Source: Marinosulfonomonas sp. (GTDB lineage Bacteria; Pseudomonadota; Alphaproteobacteria; Rhodobacterales; Rhodobacteraceae). Taken from it: 21,374 nt of DNA. Under the pieces are notes generated by a model. That model was not told the DNA's origin and did not search any database. It saw nothing but the letters and a program-made list of their open reading frames with translations. Positions 13,661 to 20,616 of the stretch are shown here, piece after piece. The stretch is taken from assembly GCA_022712735.1 (NCBI GenBank), contig JAFLKA010000404.1, positions 1-21,374 on the forward strand, given 5' to 3'. A program made the translations under genes and the position numbers. Numbering within the stretch: position 1 is the stretch's first letter; every line of letters begins with the position of its first letter.

Positions 13661-13687
13661 ACATTATTAGAAACGACCTAATAATGT
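13661..13687. repeat. Perfect 10-bp inverted repeat with 7-nt loop
   Basis: ACATTATTAG and CTAATAATGT flank the loop AAACGAC. A wider alternative pairing uses AATACATT (13643-13650) with AATGTATT (13683-13690). No T-run follows, so it is not a terminator; it could be a nick-site hairpin for the HUH protein or a crossover site for the adjacent recombinase. Confidence 0.6.
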
Positions 13688-13882
13688 ATTCGAGCTAAGT
13701 TGTTGTGATTAAATGCTTATAAGTGAAGATGTTAACTATTATGTATTCTATAACATTTTCAGTTTCGTTGTTTTCTTTTTCTATAGTGTTGATTGTTCAG
13801 TTTTTAAAAGTTTTTTGGATGTTCGATATTTGATATTTTATGAAATTGATAATTTGTAAATTTTGATAGAAGTAGGATTAGC

Positions 13883-13899
13883 TACAAATCGCATTTGTA
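13883..13899. repeat. Perfect 7-bp inverted repeat with 3-nt loop
   Basis: TACAAAT-CGC-ATTTGTA at the rep-proximal edge of the AT-rich region. It could be an initiator binding site or a weak terminator of the rep operon. Confidence 0.4.
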
Positions 13900-13959
13900 A
13901 CCATTAGCGTTTCCGCTACCCACGTCATCAAGCTTAGCTGTGTTTCAGTGTCCGCAGTA

Positions 13960-14538
13960 TCAAGCTGCTATGTGTTCAACAGCGCCATCGCCGTTACTTC
14001 TAAAAATCTTGTCATATTCAAAGCTGTCCAACTTTAGCAAACGACGCAACTGGTGAATGCTGCGGTATTTTGCTGCTGGAACGTTTGACGTGCTGATATG
14101 GGTTGCAGCTGTGAACAGCGTGCTGGAGCCTAATTTTTTGTATTCATGCAGCATATAGCCAGCAGCTGCATTGTTGTTCTGTACCAATCCAATATGCGTG
14201 TCCAAAAAACCCATCGTGTGCGTATCAAGCCCAGCCCATTGCTTGCGTGCCAATTTGCAAAACAGCAAAGAATCTGTGTTCGGTTTTGCCAGAAAATGAT
14301 AATGCGTATTTTGCTGGCTGCTACCTTTGTGTAAAAACACAGCTCGGTTATGCCTAACATTGTTGTTTGTAACCGCATTGCCGTAATATGCCCTGTCCAA
14401 AGCACTAAAGTATTTACGCACCAGTTTTTCAGCCAACGTGTCGTGTATATTAAACCCGTCAGTAAATTTCAGTGTGCCAAATACCGTAAAACCTTTAGCA
14501 GCTACCCAATCTGTAAGTGCCAGCTGTTCTTGCTGCAT
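13960..14538 (-). CDS. HUH-endonuclease replication initiator-like protein
   Basis: Probably a rolling-circle replication initiator or relaxase-like nickase. The 192-residue product has the three HUH motifs in order: motif 1 VFGTLKF (19-25), motif 2 THYHFLAK (78-85) with His79 and His81 as metal ligands, and motif 3 AGYMLHEYKKL (126-136), in which Tyr128 or Tyr133 would be the nucleophile with following lysines. Length fits small Rep proteins without a helicase domain. ATG at 14538 shares its A with the stop of the preceding gene (TGATG), so translation is coupled; a GTG three bases earlier is possible. The AT-rich hairpin region follows directly. It would nick DNA at an origin and stay bound to the 5' end; host or element helicase must do the unwinding. 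Confidence 0.75.
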   Translation of the reverse strand: MQQEQLALTDWVAAKGFTVFGTLKFTDGFNIHDTLAEKLVRKYFSALDRAYYGNAVTNNNVRHNRAVFLHKGSSQQNTHYHFLAKPNTDSLLFCKLARKQWAGLDTHTMGFLDTHIGLVQNNNAAAGYMLHEYKKLGSSTLFTAATHISTSNVPAAKYRSIHQLRRLLKLDSFEYDKIFRSNGDGAVEHIAA

Positions 14539-14891
14539 CACATCTGCGCCTGCTGTGCAATTTTTACCATTGCAGCAGCTTCAGCTACTTCAACAATGTT
14601 ATGTGATTGTAGCAAATAGTCGTCCAGGCGTGTAATAATTATTGCAAGCAAATTAATCTCGTCATCCAGTATCGCGCCTATTTGCTTACGCTTTAAAATC
14701 CGCAGCGCTCGCCTAACCTTAATGTAGTTCAAAAGCGTAATTGCTGCCGCAACGCTTAAATCGCCGCCTTTGTTTTTCTGCACAGCAAACCAGCTTTTGC
14801 TTCGTCCGCACCAAACAGTGCTAAACTCCTCCGCGTTATCTACAATATCAAAGCTGTGTAAATCCGTATAAATTGTTTCCATTAAAAGCAT
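14538..14891 (-). CDS. DUF6626-like small regulatory protein
   Basis: A 117-residue protein upstream of the rep gene. The start at 14891 is chosen because GGGGAA lies six to seven bases before it; a GTG at 14912 and an ATG at 14882 are also in frame. The segment TIYTDLHSFDIVDNAEEFST followed by VWCGRSKSWFAVQKNKG resembles DUF6626 proteins of alphaproteobacterial plasmids and elements, which have a helix-turn-helix-like W-x-G-R-S-x-x-[WY] core; family call from memory. The rest is a helical region ending in an Ala/Gln-rich tail. Coupling to rep suggests copy control or accessory initiation, but this is inference. Confidence 0.6.
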   Translation of the reverse strand: MLLMETIYTDLHSFDIVDNAEEFSTVWCGRSKSWFAVQKNKGGDLSVAAAITLLNYIKVRRALRILKRKQIGAILDDEINLLAIIITRLDDYLLQSHNIVEVAEAAAMVKIAQQAQM

Positions 14892-14988
14892 TTGTTTCCC
14901 CAAAAAGCCCACGCCAAATATTTCAGCGCCTTAACTTGTTAAAGTATTTATCATTTGTATGAATTGGAGAGCAAAAACGGCAGAAAAA

Positions 14989-15318
14989 TTACAGTTTTTT
15001 AATTTGCCGTTTTGCTTGCTTCTTAGCCAAAGCGTCAACGTGTGGCTTTGCAATTCCTGCAAGCTGTTGGAGGCGCTGCAACTCTTTGGCTTTGGTTTTT
15101 TGGCCGGCTTTTGCTTGTAGTTTTTCAAGTTCCAAGTCCATTTCCTGCATCTGCATGTTCCAGCTGTCACTGCCAACATCACCAACGCGCGCAACACTCC
15201 AATCGTATTTGCCGCCGCCGTACAATTCTTCCGATTCAATTTCCGTTTCTAATTTCCCAACATTCGCAGCAAAAGCTTTTGCTTCGTCTGCGCTTAGCTG
15301 TTCGTCCATTTTTTTCAT
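14989..15318 (-). CDS. 109-residue charged, coiled-coil protein
   Basis: No family recognised. The start ATG is preceded by a G-rich stretch (GGGGGGCGG) acting as ribosome site. The N-terminal third is acidic (DEQLSADEAKAFAANVGKLE), followed by a Gly/Trp-containing middle and a long basic amphipathic helix rich in Leu, Gln and Lys (MQEMDLELEKLQAKAGQKTK and beyond), predicted coiled coil. It is the first gene of the leftward group that continues with the DUF6626-like and rep genes, so an accessory role in element replication or maintenance is possible. Confidence 0.55.
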   Translation of the reverse strand: MKKMDEQLSADEAKAFAANVGKLETEIESEELYGGGKYDWSVARVGDVGSDSWNMQMQEMDLELEKLQAKAGQKTKAKELQRLQQLAGIAKPHVDALAKKQAKRQIKKL

Positions 15319-15357
15319 ATCCGCCCCCCGCTGCTATTATTTATCATTAATGCAGTA

Positions 15358-15489
15358 ATGAGTATTTATATGTGTGGTCGCTGGCTGACGTTGTAGGTTG
15401 CGGTTGAGGCTGGTGAGCTTGACGAAGCTGTTGAAAACGTTTTTAATTTCAAGAGTTCCAAACCACCCGCAACGCGGTCAATGAAGTAA
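15358..15489 (+). pseudogene. Small interrupted reading frame before the lipoprotein
   Basis: From ATG 15358 a frame runs to TAA at 15489 with a single in-frame TAG at 15394. The part after the TAG (beginning VAVEAGELDEAVENVFNF) has protein-like composition. It could be a broken gene or the 5' part of a gene interrupted by the lipoprotein cassette. Weak evidence. Confidence 0.3.
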
Positions 15490-15580
15490 TAAATTATAGA
15501 GGTTCTCACAGGCACGTAATTTGATGTGTCGAAGAGAATTTACGCATTGTGTAAAAGTATAATGGAAAGAGCAAAACAAC

Positions 15581-16549
15581 ATGAGAATATTGCGGCAATT
15601 CACTAAGCTTTCTTCTGCACTTGTCCTTCTTAACTTGCTGTCACTGACTGCCTGCATGGAAGAGCAAGAGGGCGATGCACAGCAAGAAGATGCACGGGTG
15701 ACACGGCACGCGGACATGCGGTTTGACCGCAATAACAATGGATGGGCGCGAGATGGCTGGACCAATAACCACAGCCCAAACCCGCATCAATTCAACATTG
15801 TATGTTCACCAAGTCCAGTACGTTACGGGAACTGTAGTGAAAGATTTGAAGTAAGAAATACAGATTGTGACCCCACTGATTGCCCGTTTCAGCGAAATCG
15901 CAGTGAAATTTCGATTGAACACGACAGGGTTCAGGCGCGTTTAAATGAAGACATTTGGTATGGGTGGAGCTTTTACAACGAAACTATCATTAATTCCGGT
16001 GGAAGCGATAAAATCAATTTCTATTTAAGTCAGTGGAAAGCGGACAACAACGCTGGCCCCGTAATTGCGTTCGCAGCAGTTAGAACGGACCATGCCCCGC
16101 GCGGAGACAAGACAATTGCCATACTGCTTGAAGATTTGGGGGCTCATCGAAGTAGGGCTTGGCACAAGGCAAATGATTTTGCCTATGTTTGCTACTTGTG
16201 GGACGCTGAAAGGGAAAAGGGGAGATGGGTTGATATTGTTCTGAACACAAATTTTGGAACGAACGATAATGGATACTTGAATGTTTGGATTAACGGAGAG
16301 CAACGTTGTTCGTATAAAGGTCTCATCACAATTACTCCGTTAGATTTCAGGTCAAACGGGGTGCAGTTTAGAGGGCCACGAAACAACCATGGCATATTTA
16401 ATCACGGGCTGCGAAATTGGTATGAAAATCATCCTAACGAACCAGTTCCAACCTGGGTTGCTTACTACGATGAGTTTAGGGTTGGTTCATCGCGCGAAGA
16501 AGTTGATATCAGGTTGATTGAAGCACGAAACGGGGAAGCGGTTGATTAA
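15581..16549 (+). CDS. Second lipoprotein with polysaccharide-lyase-like fold
   Basis: A 322-residue predicted lipoprotein: a signal peptide with a lipobox ending LSLTA-C25 and then an acidic linker (MEEQEGDAQQEDA). GGAAAGAG precedes the ATG. The mature domain follows the PF14099 heparin-lyase-I-like order: RSEISIEH (107-114), WYGWSFYNETI, FYLSQWKAD, GRWVDIVLNTNFGTNDNGYL (about 214-233), NVWINGEQRCSYKG, and the closing YYDEFRVGSS strand. It keeps the R-S-E-I and W-x-W pairs near the start that many lyases of this group have, and looks closer to an enzymatic family than the lipoprotein at 12216. Predicted to act on acidic polysaccharide at the cell surface. Composition differs from the flanking replication and integrase genes, and broken frames lie on both sides, so it looks like inserted cargo. 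Confidence 0.75.
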   Translation: MRILRQFTKLSSALVLLNLLSLTACMEEQEGDAQQEDARVTRHADMRFDRNNNGWARDGWTNNHSPNPHQFNIVCSPSPVRYGNCSERFEVRNTDCDPTDCPFQRNRSEISIEHDRVQARLNEDIWYGWSFYNETIINSGGSDKINFYLSQWKADNNAGPVIAFAAVRTDHAPRGDKTIAILLEDLGAHRSRAWHKANDFAYVCYLWDAEREKGRWVDIVLNTNFGTNDNGYLNVWINGEQRCSYKGLITITPLDFRSNGVQFRGPRNNHGIFNHGLRNWYENHPNEPVPTWVAYYDEFRVGSSREEVDIRLIEARNGEAVD

Positions 16550-16702
16550 CTTTCCAACCGCATCGTCGCAAAGCAGTTGGCACGCGAAGAAAAGCATATT
16601 GAATGGTTGCGCAATAATTTGCCGCGCAGCAGGCAAGAGCGGAAATGTCAAAAACGTATATTGATGGTGCGAACTAAACTGCTGGTGGAGGCAAACAACT
16701 AG
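16550..16702 (+). pseudogene. C-terminal gene fragment after the lipoprotein
   Basis: Directly after the lipoprotein stop an open frame of 50 codons ends in TAG at 16702, overlapping the integrase stop. It reads like a basic helical C-terminus (NRIVAKQLAREEKHIEWLRN then NLPRSRQERK), with backbone-type codons but no credible start. Probably the tail of a gene whose front part was lost when the cargo entered. No family recognised. Confidence 0.4.
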
Positions 16703-18123
16703 CTGTTCAAAATTCGCATTAATCCGTCTTCACCCAATTTATCTTCTTCAAACGCATCCAAAGCAAGCATCGTTATGTGTTCTGTTGGTGTGTAGTCGTT
16801 CTGTCCAACGCCTACAGCCGCCAGCAACGCCTTTTCGCTAAGCACACCAGCAAACAGCATTTTGAACGCTTTATCCGCAACGGTGCTGTTTCCAACATCC
16901 TTAGCGGGTTTTCTGTCAGGTTTTGGTTTTCTTCGCCTACGTCCTGCATGTAAATCTGCGTTCATTTGCGGACTTATTTTGCTATAATACCTATCGATTA
17001 CTGCGGTGCTGTTACCCATTTGCTTAGCCAGTATGTGGTTGCTAATGCCTTTCTTTAAATCTGCATTGGCATAGTAATGGCGCCAGCTGTAAAGCGTGCG
17101 TGATTTTCCGTCACTGCTTTCAAGCATATTGTGCAAGGTAAGGAACGAGCGAAAATTACGGCTGAGATTGAATAAGTCAGCTTTTGCACTGCTTGGCGTT
17201 TTAAAAACCCAATCATCAACTTTTGCATCCAAAACCTCGTCAAATGTCATGTCAGCCAAGTCAGCATTCATTGCCCGTTGCCTGTCCAAATAATCTCTCG
17301 TTTTGTCCCGTGCAATTAGCTCACGTCCACCTGTTTTCCCTGACACATAAATATTTAAATACCGTTCGCCATCTTGCTCAAACCAACTCATGTTTTTCCA
17401 CTTTAAACCCAAAGCTTCAGTGCCATGCCGCACACCAGTATTTGTCAAAAACAAAATGTAGTTTCGCAACACCATGCGCGTTTCAGCGGCTTTCTTGTTT
17501 GTTGTTTTTTTATGCCAAGTGCGCATCCGCCTGTATATAAATTCATACTCTTTTTTTGAGAATGAACCTCTGCTCTGTGTTTTGACGCCTTTGTTAAGCA
17601 GGGTGGGGCGTATTGCGTGCGTAATCCAATTTCGTAACATGGCTTCGTCAAACACTCTGTTTAGAGCACTGTTGTGCGTGTTAATCGTGCTGTGTGATGC
17701 TTGCCGCCCAAGCTTGTCCGTGCGCCACTTATCAAATTTCTGCAAATCATTAACTGTAATTGCAGCAACGTCCATGTTGCCAAAGTACGGAATTATGTAG
17801 CGATTAATTGCTGCGATATAATCTTTAAAAACCACACGCCCGCCGCCTGCATCCAATTCTTCTTGCATCCTGTTTCTTGTAAACAATGCAACACGGCGTA
17901 GTTTGCGTGTGCTTTCAGGCAAATTGTTCTGCTTGCGGAAATCTGCAGTGTAAAATTGCTTGAGCGCAAAGTCTTTTGCTGCTTCTAAATCCGTTGTTTT
18001 TGTTGAAAAGCGGTGCCATTCACCATTCTCTAATAACAGCCGCGCCTGCCAGCGTTTACTATTCGCACGTCTATACAGCGTAAGTTTTTCATTTACTTTT
18101 ATCGCGGCTGTATCGTTTGCCAT
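16699..18123 (-). CDS. Tyrosine integrase of the tRNA-Cys island
   Basis: A 474-residue site-specific recombinase that should integrate and excise the island at the 3' end of tRNA-Cys. Residues 10-65 form an arm-type-site-binding beta domain, about 98-175 a SAM-like core-binding domain, and 187-390 the catalytic domain with Arg232 (NTGVRHGTEALGL), Lys263 (VSGKTGGRE), Tyr345-Ser-Trp-Arg348-His349 (the first His of H-x-x-R replaced by Tyr, as in many phage integrases), Asn371 in the second-His position (MGNS) and Tyr379/Tyr380 as nucleophile. A further 85 residues form an uncommon basic then acidic C-terminal extension (RRRRKPKPDRKP). The gene starts 140 bp from the tRNA, with putative arm sites between. 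It appears intact. Confidence 0.9.
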   Translation of the reverse strand: MANDTAAIKVNEKLTLYRRANSKRWQARLLLENGEWHRFSTKTTDLEAAKDFALKQFYTADFRKQNNLPESTRKLRRVALFTRNRMQEELDAGGGRVVFKDYIAAINRYIIPYFGNMDVAAITVNDLQKFDKWRTDKLGRQASHSTINTHNSALNRVFDEAMLRNWITHAIRPTLLNKGVKTQSRGSFSKKEYEFIYRRMRTWHKKTTNKKAAETRMVLRNYILFLTNTGVRHGTEALGLKWKNMSWFEQDGERYLNIYVSGKTGGRELIARDKTRDYLDRQRAMNADLADMTFDEVLDAKVDDWVFKTPSSAKADLFNLSRNFRSFLTLHNMLESSDGKSRTLYSWRHYYANADLKKGISNHILAKQMGNSTAVIDRYYSKISPQMNADLHAGRRRRKPKPDRKPAKDVGNSTVADKAFKMLFAGVLSEKALLAAVGVGQNDYTPTEHITMLALDAFEEDKLGEDGLMRILNS

Positions 18124-18192
18124 GCTTCAACCCACTGTTCTCAAACACTATGTTAAAACTACACTTATTGAACAGCACTTACGATAGTAAAA

Positions 18193-18228
18193 GTGTGCTA
18201 CAGGTGTGCTACGCAAATTTTGCGGTAG
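18193..18228. repeat. Putative integrase arm sites and inverted repeat
   Basis: GTGTGCTAC occurs twice in direct orientation, 11 bp apart (18193-18201 and 18204-18212), about one helical turn. Overlapping it is CTACGCAAATTTTGCGGTAG (18210-18229), an imperfect palindrome with CGCAAA/TTTGCG arms. Located between the integrase start and the tRNA att core, they fit arm-type binding sites or operators of the integrase promoter. Confidence 0.45.
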
Positions 18229-18263
18229 GGATTTAGAAAAATACAATGAACCCAAGGGGTTAG

Positions 18264-18275
18264 TGGAGGCGAGTA
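18264..18275. repeat. Proximal attachment site within tRNA-Cys 3' end
   Basis: TGGAGGCGAGTA is the reverse complement of the last 12 bases of tRNA-Cys, identical to 2689-2700. Because the element supplies these bases, the tRNA gene stays complete. Confidence 0.75.
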
Positions 18276-18337
18276 CCAGAGTCGAACTGGTCTACACGGA
18301 TTTGCAATCCGCTGCGTAACCGCTCCGCCAACTCGCC
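18264..18337 (-). tRNA. tRNA-Cys (GCA anticodon)
   Basis: The minus strand folds as a 74-nt cloverleaf: acceptor GGCGAGT pairs with ACTCGCC, followed by discriminator T and an encoded CCA; the anticodon loop ATTGCAA inside GCGGATTGCAAATCCGT gives GCA; the T arm contains the GGTTCGA-type loop (CCAGTTCGACTCTGG). It is the integration target of the island and intact despite the insertion. Confidence 0.95.
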
Positions 18338-18465
18338 GAAGCCAAGGGCCGTGTAACCCATGCCATTTCGTCGCGCAAGGAGGTTTGTTGTGCTGTGATG
18401 TGTTGCTGTGGCCGCGGTTCTGTGGCAAAACCGATTCAAGCAAACTAAACGAACGGGTTTATGCG

Positions 18466-19119
18466 ATGAGCGATTTCACAACACGCCGCACAATGATGGT
18501 TGATACACAGGTCCGCCCGTCGGATGTGACCAAGTTTCCGATCCTTGAGGCGATGCTGGAAGTGCCGCGCGAATCCTATGTGCCGGACAGCAAGCGCGAA
18601 GAGGCATATATCAGCGAAAATGTGGTGCTGGGGGCGTCCCGTGTGATGCTGGAGCCGCGCACATTCGCCAAGCTTCTGGATGCGCTGGACATTGACCCTG
18701 ACGAGGTGATTTTGGACATCGGGTGTGGGCTGGGATATTCAACCGCCGTGATTGCGCGGCTGGCCGATGCTGTTGTCGCAATCGAGGAAGACGCGGATAT
18801 GGCTGCCGAGGCACAAGCGATACTGTCGGGCAACGATGTGGACAATGCCGCCGTGATCGAGGGTGTTATGGCTGATGGTGCCGCAAAACACGGCCCTTAT
18901 GATGTGATTATTCTGGAAGGGGCGGTCGAGCAGGTGCCTGCAGCCATTCTGGAGCAGTTAAAAGAAGGTGGCCGGATCGGTTGCATCTTTATGGAGGACG
19001 CGCTGGGCATGGCGCGTATCGGATACAAGATAGATGGTAACGTGGCATGGCGGTTCGCATTCAATGCAACGGCACCAATTTTACCTGGGTTTGAGCGTAG
19101 TAAAACGTTTGTTTTATGA
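18466..19119 (+). CDS. pcm: Protein-L-isoaspartate O-methyltransferase
   Basis: Repairs age-damaged proteins by methylating L-isoaspartyl residues with S-adenosylmethionine. The 217-residue product matches the short alphaproteobacterial form: an N-terminal MVDTQVRP stretch, AYISENVVLGASRVMLEPRT (48-67) as substrate-binding region, SAM motif I VILDIGCGLGYST (81-93), the acidic VVAIEED after it, and DVIILEGAVEQVP further on. ATG at 18466 is chosen because homologues start here; an upstream in-frame start at 18385 would add Cys-rich, non-homologous residues. In Rhodobacterales it typically precedes tolC, as here. It is the first gene of the conserved right flank. Confidence 0.85.
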   Translation: MSDFTTRRTMMVDTQVRPSDVTKFPILEAMLEVPRESYVPDSKREEAYISENVVLGASRVMLEPRTFAKLLDALDIDPDEVILDIGCGLGYSTAVIARLADAVVAIEEDADMAAEAQAILSGNDVDNAAVIEGVMADGAAKHGPYDVIILEGAVEQVPAAILEQLKEGGRIGCIFMEDALGMARIGYKIDGNVAWRFAFNATAPILPGFERSKTFVL

Positions 19120-19176
19120 CTTTTCGAACATTTCTGGTAGAATGGCACAATATAAACACAAGCATGAGGGTTCAAC

Positions 19177-20544
19177 GTGGGCTATAGAGTGAAATCGATA
19201 CTGGCGGTCACCGTCGCAATATTTGCATTTGTTGCATCCCCTGCCGCACGGGCAGAGACCCTGACAGATGCGCTGATTTCGGCATATAAGCATTCTGGTC
19301 TGCTGGATCAAAACCGTGCGTTGCTACGGGTGGCGGATGAGGATGTAGCGCAGGCTGTGGCCGCATTGCGCCCGGTACTTAGCTATTATGCCACGTCGCA
19401 GTATGCGAACTTCACAAATTCAAGTGGCGACCACCTGACGGCAAATGCCGGGCTGCAAGCCAGCCTGTTGTTGCTGGATGGTGGCAATTCGAAACTGGCG
19501 ATCGAGGGGGCCAAGGAAACAGTTCTGGCCACCCGCGAGGGGCTGATCAATGTAGAACAATCCGTGCTGTTGCGCACGGTCACCGCCTATATGAATGTGC
19601 TGCGGGAAAACGAATTTGTTGCTTTGCGCCAAAACAACGTGCGCTTGATCGATGAACAATTGCGTGCCGCCGAGGACCGGTTCGAGGTGGGCGAAGTGAC
19701 CCGCACCGATGTGTCACTGGCAGAATCGCGCCTTGCGCTGGCCCGGGCAAATCTGGCCACCGCCGTGGGTAATCTGGCCCGTTCGCGCGAAGAATATCGT
19801 GCGGCTGTCGGCACATACCCTAAATCCTTGCGCCGTGCGCCCAAGGCACCGGCAACGGCCCGCTCGCTCGAGTCGGCCCGCGCGATTGCCTACACCACGC
19901 ATCCCTCAATGAAACAGGTGCAACACGACATTGCTGCCGCTGAAATTGGTGTGTTGCGGGCTGATGCGTTGATGAAGCCGGCGCTTTCGCTGAAGGGAAG
20001 TCTGGATTATGACAATATGGGGACTGAATCCGCCACAATCGGGCTGGAGCTGGGCGGCCCAATTTATCAGGGCGGCAAACTGAGCTCGCTATATCGCCAA
20101 TCGGTCGCGCGGCGTGATGCAACACGGTCCGGACTGCACATCACCCGTCACGAAGTGGCACAGGGTGTTGGCAATGCCTGGGCTTTGCTGGCTGTATCAC
20201 GGGCGACACTGGAAGCGAGCATCCGCCAGATTCGCGCGGCCCGCGTTGCCTTTCTCGGGGTGAAAGAAGAAGCGACACTGGGCGCACGCACCACATTGGA
20301 CGTGCTGGATGCCGAACAAGAGTTGCTGGATGCCGAAGCCAACCGAATTTCCGCTATCACCGACCAATATGTTGCAACATATTCGCTATTATCCGCGATG
20401 GGACTGTTGACGGTTGATCACCTGAAACTGGGCATCAGAACCTATGATCCAGCGGCCTATTACAACGCTGTGCGCACGGCTCCGGCCGATAGCACACAGG
20501 GCAAACGGCTGGATCGTGTGCTGCGGGCACTGGGAAAAGAATAG
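19177..20544 (+). CDS. tolC: TolC-family outer membrane efflux/secretion channel
   Basis: The outer membrane component of type I secretion and multidrug efflux, forming a trimeric channel-tunnel. The 455-residue product has a Sec signal peptide (residues 1-26, cleavage after ARA before ETLTDA) and the two OEP repeats typical of TolC: ETLTDALISAYKHSGLLDQN at the start, then coiled-coil segments with RFEVGEVTRTDVSLAESRLA (about 166-185), and in the second half EEATLGARTTLDVLDAEQEL (about 361-380), the matching motif. GTG start with GAGGG upstream. It follows pcm by 57 bp and precedes the PopZ-like gene, a common order in this group. Confidence 0.9.
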   Translation: MGYRVKSILAVTVAIFAFVASPAARAETLTDALISAYKHSGLLDQNRALLRVADEDVAQAVAALRPVLSYYATSQYANFTNSSGDHLTANAGLQASLLLLDGGNSKLAIEGAKETVLATREGLINVEQSVLLRTVTAYMNVLRENEFVALRQNNVRLIDEQLRAAEDRFEVGEVTRTDVSLAESRLALARANLATAVGNLARSREEYRAAVGTYPKSLRRAPKAPATARSLESARAIAYTTHPSMKQVQHDIAAAEIGVLRADALMKPALSLKGSLDYDNMGTESATIGLELGGPIYQGGKLSSLYRQSVARRDATRSGLHITRHEVAQGVGNAWALLAVSRATLEASIRQIRAARVAFLGVKEEATLGARTTLDVLDAEQELLDAEANRISAITDQYVATYSLLSAMGLLTVDHLKLGIRTYDPAAYYNAVRTAPADSTQGKRLDRVLRALGKE

Positions 20545-20616
20545 AATTTATCCTAAGTGTTGTGCGGCGCGTGCCTTGGCGCTATTGTTTAGGCGAGGCT
20601 AAATCGGGAATCTATA

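Larger units (their letters stand above)
13613..13959. other. AT-rich gene-free region, candidate replication origin
   Basis: A 347-bp gap between the recombinase start and the rep stop with extreme A+T richness (10 G+C in the 60 bases 13801-13860) and repeated GATATTT-like words. It contains two perfect hairpins, described separately, and no credible coding frame. Proximity to an HUH initiator gene makes it the best origin candidate in the window; an att region for the small recombinase is the alternative. Confidence 0.45.
2689..18275. mobile_element. tRNA-Cys-integrated genomic island (about 15.6 kb)
   Basis: Bounded by an exact 12-bp direct repeat (TGGAGGCGAGTA) that is the 3' terminus of tRNA-Cys on the right and a lone copy upstream of neuB on the left. 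A tyrosine integrase reads away from the tRNA next to the right repeat, the standard arrangement for tRNA-targeting islands. The interior holds phage-type regulation, replication genes, two recombinases, an IS remnant and cargo lipoproteins, while both outer flanks hold chromosomal-type genes. Composition changes near 9.09-9.11 kb, so the island may be a composite of two events; no third copy of the repeat was found at that internal boundary. No virion genes were found. Confidence 0.75.

Noticed and set aside
15558..15563. TATAAT as -10 box of the second lipoprotein gene
   Set aside because: No -35 at proper spacing, and the start point would fall in the ribosome site.
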